Shown: in pieces, positions 51,037 through 62,161 of the stretch | Layout of the letters: the number at the start of each line of letters is the position of its first letter | Position numbering within the stretch: position 1 is the first letter of the stretch | Assembly (NCBI RefSeq): GCF_041260155.1 | Contig: NC_091933.1 | Span: forward strand, 20,613,599 to 20,677,598 | Origin: Ptychodera flava | Lineage: Eukaryota; Hemichordata; Enteropneusta; Ptychoderidae | Direction of reading: 5' to 3' | DNA length: 64,000 bases | Position numbers and translations under genes: made by a program | Notes under the pieces: generated by a model | Told to the model about the DNA's origin: nothing | Databases searched by the model: none | The model's input: only the letters and a program-made list of their open reading frames with translations

Positions 51037-54000
51037 ATGGCCGATACCATGGAAACGGGTTCCTTTGGCAAGAGTCAGAGTATTGCTCCTTTGACACCTG
51101 TAAGTATTTTTTTGATTCCGAGAAATGTTTCGGGTTTTCGGTTTTGAAAATACTCGAGATCTCACGAAGAGTATAAAACACATAAATTAAACTCAAGTCT
51201 TGATGTGAAATACCCTACATCATAGGCATACTATATGTAAAGAAGGCCCGATATTTGTTCAAATTTCTTGATAAGAGGTTCAACGATTTGAGGGCTGTCA
51301 CTGAATGGTGAACCCCAGAAACCAAAATCTGCAATGTTTTGATATGATAAATCACACATTAGATACGTTATATCATGTCGATAAATCATCTTCCTTTCAC
51401 TTTTATTCTCATTTTCATTTTCTAACCTAACTGTAGGAAGACGTAGGGACCTCCAGAAACGGCAAATCATGCTGCTGCTGCTCTTCCGTGAAGACCCTTG
51501 TCCTTGTCAGCGTCTTAATGGTCGTAATCTTTGTTGCTGTTGGCTGTCTTACTTACATACTGGGATTTCTCAGACCATGGCAATTTCATTCGAACTACCA
51601 GCAGGTGAGGCTTTGAGAGGAAATATTTCAACGTGTAATACGATAACCAGGAAAGGTAGAAGATGATTAAGATACCGACCTTTGTATGTACATGTATATG
51701 AAAGATATTTCCCTTACATATCAAGTCATTAGTCGATTTCAGAGCTCATTTAATTATGCATGTACGTCTACAACTATTTGTTTAATTCACTTTAGTCGTC
51801 CCGTCATTTTAGCTGCTCGACTGTAAAAGATTAATCGATTTCAGGAACACGTTGTCGGCGTCAAAGATATCAACGGACAACCATACTCCGCGACGATCGA
51901 AGTCAATGTTGCCACAGGTGAAGAAATATACAGAAATGGATACAGTGACACGGCCATTGGCGTGAAGAAAATGGCAGTAGAGGAAGATGAAAGTGACATG
52001 TACCTGGTTAGAGATGTAAACAAGGTCAGGTGTACGTCCGTTTCTATAACAACAAGTGCTAAGTAACAGAAACTCTAATTTGTATTTCCCATATGCATGG
52101 GTACTTCCTTCTTTAATTTGAGTAAGACGCAGTTGCTTTGATTTCTCCAAAGCCCATCTTTTCAGATGAATATGAGATAATTAATCCTCTCAGAAGTACA
52201 CAAAACATCCTAGTTTTTGACAGATATTATTGTTCACACCGCATGTGCAAAGATGATGTTTTAATCTTCCACCAAAGTGTAAAATCGTGTAAACGAGTGA
52301 CATTATTCATACAAACTGTGTCAAGTAATGTTAAAGGGATACAGTCGTCAGAACTGCGCTCAAAGGTCGTATGGGACCCATACGACCAATGGAAACACTG
52401 TATCCCAGGTACGATGGTGATTGATGACAGTTAAAACATGTCTGTCATAATCTACATCGTATAATTTAAATGTTGCAGCTATGATGATGAGGTGAATCTA
52501 GATATCGTGCACGAAATACATTGTTTGTAAACAAGAAACTTGCACAGGCGCAGTTCCGACGACTGTTTCCCTTTAAGGAAAACCCACAGTGACAATCAAC
52601 TACTTTTCCATTGCTATAGGAATGATGCACTTTCTTCAAACTATTCGATAAGGACTCCTACAACTTACTCGATAATCGATCGTAAGCGACATCCGAAAAA
52701 AAAACCCACCAAAAAACAAATCGACGTCGATGAGGATTTTGCAATGTTTTACTTTCCCTTACAGAAATTAGACGCCTTAGTTGTGGAAGCTGATTCGGTC
52801 TGCTTGTTGTCTGCTTACGATGCTAACGATGAAGTCAGTCCAGTGGAACTCGTTGACTTCCTAGATTCCTACTCGGTAAGTTGAGAATCCTGAGTAGAGA
52901 CCTAGAGTCTTTAATTATGAAGAAAACAACGAATAACATATGATTAATTATGGTTAGTTCCACTTTTTGTACAACGTGTATTATCTCTTATAAACAAGCG
53001 TTTTTCAACACATTTTCAGTTCACAATTTACCAATATCCGGCTGATGGTGTACTGACTCGGATGACAGAATGGGCCGACAATCCAAAGCTTACTCTTAAC
53101 CTTTAAAGGGAAAAACAATATAAGCCACTTTGTATAATAATTTATTTCCTTTATCCCATAAAACAAGTATCTTTTCTTATTCCTCGCCCTGATTTATGTA
53201 ATCTGAAGTGTTAGCCAGGCAAAACAACGCATAATGTACAATCTGCATTGTAATTGCTGACATATGAATTCTGGTCCAAACTAAAAGGCATTAATAATAT
53301 CGGACATCACACATATAAAGTCTGGTAATTTTTAACAAATTAAACACCGGATATTTCAACATGATATTTTGCACCCGGGTGCAAAACAATGACTTTATTC
53401 TTACAAACAAAATACCGGAGACAGAGCTATAAATTATCGGGTCGTTCCAACCCAGAACGGCTAATTTCCTAGCCCATGTCGGACAATACTACTTATGGCG
53501 GTAGAGATGCATTTTGCTATGTTCAATGCAAACAGACCTCCTATAGGATAAACGCTGAATTGTCATACAGTTTTTAGTTCAGAAGTACGACATTTTGTGG
53601 CAACTTATCCCCTCGCCATAGATAAACCCAAAATTGTGGCGAATGACTGGTCAAGCATGTATTTGACAAAATCTTTACCCTCCCATATTAGGCTGACACC
53701 GATTTCTCTAACGAAGTGACAATTCATGAAATGGACATTACCGACACCCCTATTCCGGACATCAGGCTAGTAAGTGACGTCATTGCCTCTCACTGTGCTG
53801 ACATGACGTCATACTGGTCAGTGATCATTAATACAACCACTACCTGTGACGGGCAGGGTTGTGAAGACGACGACGAGGATAGGGATGACGACGGGAATGG
53901 AGATAACTCGTTAATAGCACAGCATACAGCAGGTAAAAAAGACAAGACTTTTTGATATTGTTTCTTTGAATGGTGAAATAATCGTGATATTGTAGGTCAC

Positions 54001-55028
54001 GGTCTCATTCATATCCCCCTCAATGGTTATTTTAGCAACAATGTAATTCTCTGTGTCAATACCAATAATTTGAATTTCAAAGACGTTTGCTGCCTTCACA
54101 CTTAAATAACTACGTATTTCAATGCTCGAAGTCTGGCAAATCATAATATAGCTTGTAGTATAATTAATACAGAATATATATATATATATATATATAAAGT
54201 TACAACAAAATTATTGAATATTTCACAATCATACTAAGACTGATTCACTGAATTAAGTTAAAGTTAATGATTAACTGAAATACCCATCAGCAACAACGCT
54301 AATCTTGAAAAATATAAATGAACCGTTGCTGGTTTTACAACGAATATAACACGATAAACATTTACAACATTGAAAGAGGTATCATATGTGACAATGAAAC
54401 CATATCTTCAGTAGGCAATACGTGAAAGTATGTTACTCTTACAATAGAGAAGCAGAAAATAATATGAGACATTAAACGCAACGAAGTAGTTATTCTGAAT
54501 GTAATTGAAAATTAAAAAAAGAGAAAATTGATAATCGTCCAGAAAGTTAAGCAACTTTTCGTTCGGACAAAATGAATAGAGCCAAAACATAGTCGTGATT
54601 ACAGGGTGCATTGCATTGCGTCCATGGTGAGTGATCGGCAGTAGGAATGCTTGATTTAAATCTCTCTTTCCCATACTAATGTAAGAGCTACTGCATCTCT
54701 TGATTCAAAGCAACTGTTGAGAAATTTACGTCGGAACTTGGAGTCTTACATATCGAAAAGTTACTGTAACATTTGATTTTCAACTGGTAATTATTCACGA
54801 CATTCAAACGGATCTTTATTTTTTTCAGAGGTAAAAGCTGTCGGGAGAAAGCGGCGTGGGAGAGTTTGCCGTAAAGTGTTGAAAACTGTCTGCAGGCTGT
54901 CCCGGCGAATTATTGTCAGATTAATATGCAATGTGGTTTCCAAACTAGTTTGTAAATTGGTGGACAATGAGTCATCGCCGACCGACAATGGGCCATGGCA
55001 CGGGCTTCGTCCAGTGCCAAGGCCTTGA
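51037..55028 (+). CDS. BRICHOS precursor B with C-terminal cationic Cys-rich peptide
   Basis: Six exons (51037-51099, 51437-51604, 51845-52024, 52765-52875, 53692-53932, 54829-55028) join in phases 0,0,0,0,1 to 320 aa. All donors are GT; exon 3 uses the weaker GTCAGG. The cytosolic tail (1-41) carries a CCCC cluster (33-36), a likely palmitoylation site beside the anchor (about 42-64). BRICHOS domain: VRDVNKKLDALVVEADSVCLL with C150, DANDEVSPVEL identical to gene A at 10 of 11, then SHC(209)ADMTSYW. N221 in NTTTT is a possible N-glycosylation site. An acidic linker (EDDDEDRDDDGNGD, 232-245) precedes the last exon, where RKRR (261-264) is a furin-type site. The released peptide holds C268-x7-C276-x11-C288-x7-C296, net charge about +9, and a neutral Pro-rich end. 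Predicted secreted cationic hairpin with antimicrobial potential; the domain call is strong, the activity inferred. Confidence 0.87.
52335..52572. mobile_element. TTAA-flanked MITE in intron 3 of BRICHOS gene B
   Basis: TTAA (52331-52334), AGGGATACAGTCGTCAGAAC on the left, and the near reverse complement ending GACGACTGTTTCCCT on the right, then TTAA (52573-52576). TIRs match at 22 of 25 positions. A central palindrome GGTCGTATGGGACCCATACG sits inside. 238 bp, intronic, no effect on the exons. Confidence 0.65.
54171..54197. repeat. (TA)n microsatellite in gene B intron 5
   Basis: Run of about 12-13 TA units between exons 5 and 6. Confidence 0.9.
54829..55028 (+). other. Exon encoding cationic Cys-rich peptide of gene B
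   Basis: Last exon, entered in phase 1 as in gene A. Starts EVKAVGRKRRGR (furin-type RKRR), then VCRKVLKTVC, RLSRRIIVRLI, CNVVSKLVCKLVD, then NESSPTDNGPWHGLRPVPRP. Cys spacing x7, x11, x7 mirrors gene A, but the residues differ greatly while the preceding exons align well. Strands alternate basic and hydrophobic residues, as in amphipathic beta-hairpin peptides. Confidence 0.78.
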
Positions 55029-56228
55029 TCATCAGCAAAACAAACCCGATAGGCTTTCCAAGCGTCCAGTTTTATACCTTTTTTAATCCTGCTCTGTATT
55101 TGTACCTGGGACCACCAGTTCTGAAGAACACCACCTCAACTACCTTGGGATAATGACGTGATGTAAAAAGCGTTAGTTTGTGAGAATACTCATGGCGTAG
55201 AATAACGCTATATCAGACACTATAGTACCATTTTCATCCAAATATAGATTAGAAAAAAACAAGAGAAAATTAAACACGTAGATTTCCTCCGTCTTTTATA
55301 GCCGTTCAATTTTTCCAATTTTTCCAGTGATTTCAATCGTGTGGAAGCTAGAAGTCCTATGTACCTCAAAGCTTGTGTTCCATCTCATGTAAAATTGACA
55401 TATAGCATTGTTAGATGTTCCTATACATTGATAAGAGGAGTGTTATACGATTTCTTTTGTAAAAGATATTTACGTTATTGGGTATTTTCACATCAGGTAA
55501 AATATTGCGTGCTAGATTTCGCTTTGATTCCCTCTGTTATAGTCGTACTCGCCGGTCTGTGGAGCGTACTCACTGCTGAGAGGTACTTCGAGATCTTTGA
55601 CAGAGTAGAGACTCACAGAGTTGTTGGATATCAATCGATGGTGGTTTATTACCTGAAGTGTAAAGTTTACACATCAGATGCCCAGCTATCTCCGACTGAA
55701 AATAGTGGGTGATCATCCCTTTTTAAAAAGAATTCTAACATATTAATTAGATTAAAAGAGTCAATCCTCCAATCACTAATCAACTAATATTTCTTGATTG
55801 GCTATTGATCATATAAAATCATACATAATCTGCATAAGTGACATCATCGTTATACAACATTTCCCTTACGTAATCGTCCCAGGGTCCTGTCTGGAATTTA
55901 GATATTGATGGTAAGAATTCACTTTACTGCCTTGACACTAGATGTCACTAATACAAGTTTCTATCTTTATCCTTGATACTTAGGTATCAATGACGCAAAT
56001 ACATTGAATGTCCCTGACAACGGAGTTTTAACCAAGATGAAGGAAAATTCGTAATGATCATTAACCCTTACACAGACTTGGAAAGTTCAGCCGTCTCGTT
56101 CATTGACCCTTGTACAGATTCCGAAATTACAAAAACAATATCAATAAGCCAAAGAAAATTTAGTCTGTAACACCTCCTTAGAAGAAATCGTCACTAAATA
56201 TTAAGATTTCCGTATTATGGTCCATTTC
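55029..56228 (+). other. Downstream of BRICHOS gene B
   Basis: Probable 3' UTR and spacer. ATTAAA at 55269-55274, a common variant polyadenylation signal, is the first candidate. A 123-codon frame at 55341-55712 has no recognised features and may be chance. Confidence 0.35.
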
Positions 56229-58199
56229 ATCTCAAAATACAATGTGGAGAACTACCAAAATTTGAAAAGAGTCATAATTTTTCTTGCTGCATGTATCGTA
56301 TTTAGAAGTCCGTAGACAAGAAAAAGCAGTGTTGCCGATCGTTTCTTTAGAAATGTAATTTTACAAATACATCCCAAACGATTTTATGCAACTACTCATT
56401 TACTTTGTAGCAAATTTTAACCACCATAGAAACAGGAATATAAGATTGAAGGATCAATGTAGACTCCGAGTAACATAAGTAATATCTTTATTAAATTGAT
56501 CAAAAAGTGTTCTGTTCCAATTATATTTTCAGTGACATATATCACAACAATTTATAATATAATAGCTTGGCAGCTACACATCGAGGTTGAGTTTAAATAC
56601 AGTTAATGCGTCTCAGTATTTATCGAAAGTCAAGAACAGAAAGCATTTTCTAACATTCCTGTTTGAGTAGGCTACAACTTAAAAAAAAGTTTTTATGCTA
56701 TTCATTTTTCTCTGAGATCCCTGGTACAAAGGAGTTAGATGGTGTATACTGAAGATTTAACGATAGCAGTTTTCTGCACAGTGTAATGTCATTTCATGTT
56801 GAAACTGACGTGAACATTTTCTGATAGGGACATTGTCCAGCTGCAGGCTTTCGACAAAAAGTGCTTGAATTAGAGATATTTGGAGATCCGGTCAATGCGA
56901 GGGCGCCCTTCTGAGTAAAGCTGGACATGTACTTTGTACTCGATCATATATGAAGTTATTTTGTTGTTACAAGAAGGCTGAATACAGTATCAACAATTTG
57001 CCAAGAAGGTAAATGTCAATAGTAATGCTTACATATAACTTCAGGTAGAATGCGCCTTGGAGACAGATATTCGGACTCTCAAATTTTTACAATACTTTTG
57101 TAGTCTATCGCTCGTTGGGGATCATTTTGAAGTTCTTGGATAATAAACGTTTTACCGTCATATTTTTGTGCACATCGAAATTTTGTCTTTCCAAATAGAG
57201 TTAACAAAGCTTGAAAACACCATAGTTACTAAAAAACTGTATACTAATCAATCGATCGATCACGACAGGCTGCGGTGCGAGATAAAAGACAGGGCCATGA
57301 ATGCGACACTTGGAGACTGAGGTGTTTTAAAATAGCTTCGGTCATTGACCGGTTTTATGATACAAGCCATTAGATAATCACTCAACGTAAAATGAAGCAT
57401 GAATTAAGTAAAAAATGTTCCGAACTTTTTCCTTTTTTTGTTTCATCTTTGTTTTTCTCCTTCGGTTTTGTATTCTTTATGCTGGCCTGCTGCCGTTGTT
57501 TTATTGCTTATTTCTTTAATAAATTAATAAATAGATAAAAAGATAAGAGAATTAAGTCAAAGCTTCCATTATTTTTACTTTTAGTAGCTTATATTATCAA
57601 AGTCATTTCGAGACAAAACACTGTGAATTAAGCATTTTGCTTCCGAAAAACTGCGGTTTGCTGTCCGCTTCCTGGCGTATGTTCCGAAAACTGACATTCT
57701 GGCAAAATCGATCGAACATGCATAACAATATATGTACATTGTAATAATGATAAAATGAAAGTCAATATTTATATTCACTTTTAAGATACTTTAATGCATG
57801 CATGCATTGCCAATTTGCGAGATTCGACATTTAGGACGACAATCTTGAGGGCGCAATTCAGTGGTTGACCCCTTGCATTTCAGTATCAGAATAAGGGAAT
57901 AAAGTGATCCATTTGAATAGGGTTGAATTCATCTTTTCGACTATTTTGTGAACTATGGTTTTACGAACCAAGGTAGACTGACTTGACAGAGGGCACTTCA
58001 CGTTTAGGGACCATTCAGTTTTTACGGCCTGGGGGGGGGGCGGCAAAATCTTGTCGCTGGTGTTCAAAAAAATATAGATCCCCCCCCTGCATTTTTCGCG
58101 AAAAAATGATGACCCCCCCTTTGTCAGACGAAAATAATTGATGACCCCCCCCCCCCCCCGCTGAAAAATAACCAAAACCCACATGTCAAATTTACCCGC

Positions 58200-58282
58200 A
58201 CGGTTTGGATTTGAACTCCGGTACGCGGCGCACTTTATTCGTGTAGCAGAGATACCAGTGCACAAACTTCTCAGCCACATCC
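58200..58282 (-). other. tRNA-like stretch (possible SINE head)
   Basis: On the minus strand TGGCTGAGAAG resembles a pol III A box, and GAGTTCAAATCC, about 55 bp on, resembles a B box (GGTTCRANTCC). I could not fold a convincing cloverleaf, so a working tRNA is unlikely; a tRNA-derived SINE remnant inside the element is possible. Confidence 0.3.
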
Positions 58283-58372
58283 ATGCAAACGTCTGTTACT
58301 TAAGGACGACTGTAAGGCAATTTTTAACTTCATTTCCATAGACAACTTATGTCCATGGACATTGTATAAAAT

Positions 58373-58800
58373 AAACTTTATTGGAGTGGTTCGCCAAAGG
58401 CAGCGCTCCGGTTAAGAGGGTCATGGGCCATTACGTAAATCAACTTTATCTAGTGGGCAACCGAAGGTGGCCGCTGGTAAAAAGAGGGTCGATCGTGGCC
58501 ATTGCACGAAGTAAACTTTACTGAACAGGGCCGCTGAAGGCGTCCGGCCGTTAAGATGCTCATGGGGGTATTACAATAAAGTCAATTTATTGTAGTGGGC
58601 CGCCGCAGGCGGCCCGCCGGTAAAGAGGGTTGATCATGGCCATTGTATGAAGTAAACCTAATTGGAGTGGGCCGCCAAAGGCGTCTGCCCGTTAAGAGGG
58701 TCATGGGTAATACATAAAGTATATTTATTGTAGTGGGCCGCCGAAGGCGGCCCGCCGGTAAAGAGGGTCGATCATGCCCATGGCATAAAGTGAACTTTAT
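58373..58800. repeat. Tandem array, about six 70-bp units
   Basis: The phrase AAACTTTATT.GAGTGGGCCGCC or a near copy recurs at about 58373, 58443, 58513, 58583, 58654, 58722 and 58793 (periods of 68-71 bp). Each unit includes GGCCGCCGAAGGCGGCC-like palindromes and TAAAGAGGGTCGATCATGG. Confidence 0.8.
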
Positions 58801-60133
58801 TGTAGGTATTATGTTTTTGAAAATGTGGTGACCCCCCTTTCCTACCAGTGAAAAAGTGATGACCCCCCCTTTGCGGATTCCAAAATTATGATGACCCCCC
58901 CTGGATTTTGCCGGCCCCCCCCGGCCGTAAAAACTGAACGGTCCCTTAGCGAGTTTGGAAGCTATATTGACAATTCTTTGAATATTCTTTGAATATTGAA
59001 TATTGTGTTTCCGTAAAGATGACAAATTTGAACTTAGTTCTCCGCCAAGTACGTACGGTTATGCAAGTCGAGGAATGATATCAAACGTTAAGGCGGCGTA
59101 CAACATCACTTTTCTGCAAAAATATAATTCTATTTTTCAGTATTTTGTTGGCCCCTTATTGACATATTAGTAAGGTTTGCTTTCTTGTATGACAAGCAGT
59201 TGTAAACTGGGTGAGTAAGAAGAATATGCAAATTTATGCAAATGAATAGATTCCTTGGCTTACCCTTATTTTGAACATTTCAAAAGAGAAAATATTTCGA
59301 TAAAGTTCGGAACATTTTTACTTAATTCATGCTCATTTACGTTGAGTGATTATCTAATGGCTTGTATCATAAAACCGGTCAATGACCGAAGCTATTTTAA
59401 AACACCTCAGTCTCCAAGTGTCGCATTCATGGCCCTGTCTTTTATCTCGCACCGCAGCCTGTCATGATCGATCGATTGATTAGTATACAGTTTTGTAGTA
59501 ACTATGGTGTTTTCAAGCTTTGTTAACTCTATTTGGAAAGATAAAACTTCGTGCACAAAAATATGAAGGTGAAACATTTATTATCCAAGAGCTTCAAAAT
59601 GATCCCCAACGAGCGATAGACTACAAAAGTATTGTAAAAATTTGAGAGTCCGAATATCTGTCTCCAAGGCGCATTCTACCTGAAGTTATATGTAAGCATT
59701 ACTATTGACATTTACCTTCTTGGCAAATTGTTGATACTGTATTCAGCCTTCTTGTAACAACAAAATAGCTTCATATATGATCGAGTACAAAGTACGGTGG
59801 TTTTGAAGTATAGCACATGTCCAGCTTTACTCAGAAGGGCGCCCTCGCATTGACCGGATCTCCAAATATCTCTAATTCAAGCACTATTTTGTCGAAAGCC
59901 TGCAGCTGGACAATGTCCCTATCAGAAAATGTTCATGTCAGTTTCAACATGAAATGACATTACACTGTGCAGAAAACTGCTATCGTTAAATCTTCAGTAT
60001 ACATCATCTAACTCCTTTGTACCAGGGATCTCAGAGAAAAATGAATAGCATAAAAACTTTTTTTTAAGTTGTAGCCTACTCAAACAGGAATGTTAGAAAA
60101 TGCTTTCTGTTCTTGACTTTCGATAAATACTGA

Positions 60134-61433
60134 CGCAAGTGAGTTAAGGCAGGGGTCCAGACTGAATTTCGAGCTGAATTTCATTTCTCAAAAACTACTG
60201 GTCATATTTTGATGAAATTTGGTACACATACGTAGTTTTGATAGCTCTTTCAGTTTATGTCATTTAAATTTGCATAAAAGGTGTCACGTGATCTTTACCC
60301 CGATATTTACCCGCCAAAATCGACTATATTATGTATCAGCATATTTCATCTTGTAAACAACGTTTAAACTTTATTTTTTCGGCAAATGATATTAGAGTAG
60401 AGTCAAGTCAATCGACTAATATACTTCACCAAGGAAATTTCGGAGTTAATCCCCTGATATTTCTGCCAATATGTATGATTTGTAGGAAAACATCAATTCT
60501 TGTTTGAATTCGCTAATTTTTTAAAGGAAACGTTACCAAATCATACATGAAAGATCTTTTAAGCCTTAGTTTGAGGATAGCAAAATTTCTGAAAAATAGA
60601 GCGCTCTACAAGTTGAAATTTTCGAAAGAAATTTGGTCGCTGTGTACGCGATCGGGCCATCTCGCAAGCCACCCAAAAGGTCATGACCCCGTCGCCTTCT
60701 CGCAGCCTACCGAAACGATTTGTAATTGTAGACATGAAAGTGGCCTCACACATCATTCCGCTTGTCTTGTATGTGCTTTACTGTGTTTTGTGTCTATGTT
60801 GGGTAAGGTTGTTAGTGTGAAAATTGAATAATTGGGTTGTTAATTTAAAATAAGCATGGCGAGACGTGGAAGTGTGTCTCAGATCACCTTGACCTTTTGA
60901 CCCAACGTTTCGTAACCGGTTCGGTCCTCAGTCGCTCATAGAAACATGGAGGTACCAACTGTCTCTCCATGATATATATCTTTCTTAATTTTATATAGTA
61001 TATATGTTGTTGATCTTTTGATCTCTAGAATACTTATGTTTGGATCGTTTTGTGTCCGACTCTGTTCGTTAACGTTTGTGTCGCCTTGTTTCTTATGCCG
61101 TGGACTTTGGCCTTTATCAGTATATCGCTGATGTTAAGATTTCTTTTGTATGCGATGGTCGGTTATTTTGGGAATAAATTCGAAAATGTTTCGTCCTTTT
61201 CTGTGTGTTCCAATTTTCCACAAAGTGCTTATAGACTATATTTTGTTGTGAACACTGGTGAGTGCTTTATGAATTCGTTTGCTCACTGGTGTTCTAGTTG
61301 CGAACTTCATTTGTGATGTGATGTAGCTTTCCTGTTGTTATCTCACGTATGCACAGTGTTGTTTTATAAATATTCATGAGCCCTAATGCATATTCATGAT
61401 AACGTTTGACGCCCATGCCTTAACCTACTTGCG
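60134..61433. mobile_element. TIR element inserted in right arm of inverted repeat
   Basis: Ends CGCAAGTGAGTTAAGGCA and TGCCTTAACCTACTTGCG (16 of 18 matching), 1300 bp. The left arm of the large repeat provides the empty site: ATACTGAGACGC there, versus ATACTGA + element + GAGACGC here, so a 2-bp GA is duplicated. The frame at 60547-60831 (94 codons) has no transposase motif. Superfamily unknown: a GA duplication fits neither TA (Tc1/mariner) nor TTAA elements. Confidence 0.7.
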
Positions 61434-61818
61434 GAGACGCATTAACTGTATTTAAACTCAACCTCGATGTGTAGCTGCCAAGCTATTTATTATAAATTGT
61501 TGTGATATATGTCACTGAAAATATAATTGGAACAGAAACACTTTTTGATCAATTAATAAAGATATTACTTATGTTACTCGGAGTCTACATTGATCCTTGC
61601 AATCTTATATTCCTGTTTCTATGGTGGTTAAAATTTGCTACAAAGTAAATGAGTAGTTGCATAAATCGTTTGGGATGTATTTGTAAAATTACATTTCTAA
61701 AGAAACGATCGGCAACACTGCTTTTTCTTGTCTACGGACTTCTAAATACGATACATGCAGCAAGAAAAACTATGACTCTTTTCAAATTTTGGTAGTTCTC
61801 CACATTGTATTTTGAGAT

Positions 61819-62161
61819 CAGATTGTGGAAAACACGTACAGAATTACAGTGTTGTGCAGATGCTTTTGGTCATTATGTTCTTGATGATATGTTTTGTAAG
61901 TTTTCAGAAGTTAACATACAACTTTCTCAGGTTACGCAACTTCATATAATGTAGTTGTAGAAATTTCTCTTATAGCACCTAATGGGTAACTGTAAACATC
62001 AGATAATTTCATTTCACAAAGGGGAGTGGAACACATCATCGAGGACAGATATAATGATCTTTCATTTTGTTTCGATATCCTATAATTATATATGGCGCAT
62101 TATAGTGCTCAAAATGCATTGTGTTTCATTTTCAAATGTGACATCTATGATTCCTTTGCAG
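61819..62161 (+). other. Upstream of lectin exon; possible signal-peptide exon
   Basis: At about 61859-61894, MLLVIMFLMICF followed by GTAAGT looks like a short signal-peptide exon. It would end in phase 0, whereas the lectin exon needs phase 1, so I do not join it. Confidence 0.3.

Larger units (their letters stand above)
58007..58945. mobile_element. Harbinger-like TIR element in the inverted-repeat spacer
   Basis: Ends GGGACCATTCAGTTTTTACG and CGTAAAAACTGAACGGTCCC, flanked by a TTA duplication (58004-58006, 58946-58948), matching the TWA target of PIF/Harbinger. Poly-G/C tracts and TGATGACCCCCCC phrases lie at both ends in the same orientation, so beyond about 25 bp the ends are not simple inverted copies. 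The middle holds a 70-bp tandem array and a tRNA-like stretch. The open frames reading through it are artefacts of the repeat. Confidence 0.65.
56229..61818. repeat. Large inverted repeat, arms about 1.2 kb
   Basis: Left arm 56229-57428, right arm 59302-61818 (reverse complement), spacer 57429-59301. Arm ends pair as ATCTCAAAATACAATGTGG / CCACATTGTATTTTGAGAT outside and ACTCAACGTAAA / TTACGTTGAGTG inside. By eye the arms differ only at scattered bases and small indels. The right arm is 1.3 kb longer because of the insertion at 60134-61433. I see no coding frame conserved in the arms. It may be a large foldback element or a segmental inverted duplication. Confidence 0.8.

Noticed and set aside
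55341-55712. 123-codon frame after BRICHOS gene B
   Set aside because: No recognised domain; could be UTR or chance.
58200-58282. Working tRNA gene on the minus strand
   Set aside because: A- and B-box-like words exist, but no acceptable cloverleaf and it lies inside a mobile element.
58582-59025. 147-codon minus-strand frame with GGPAKSRGG-type repeats
   Set aside because: Product of the 70-bp tandem array and poly-C tracts of the TIR element.
61859-61894. Signal-peptide exon MLLVIMFLMICF for the lectin
   Set aside because: Its donor leaves phase 0, but the lectin exon needs phase 1.
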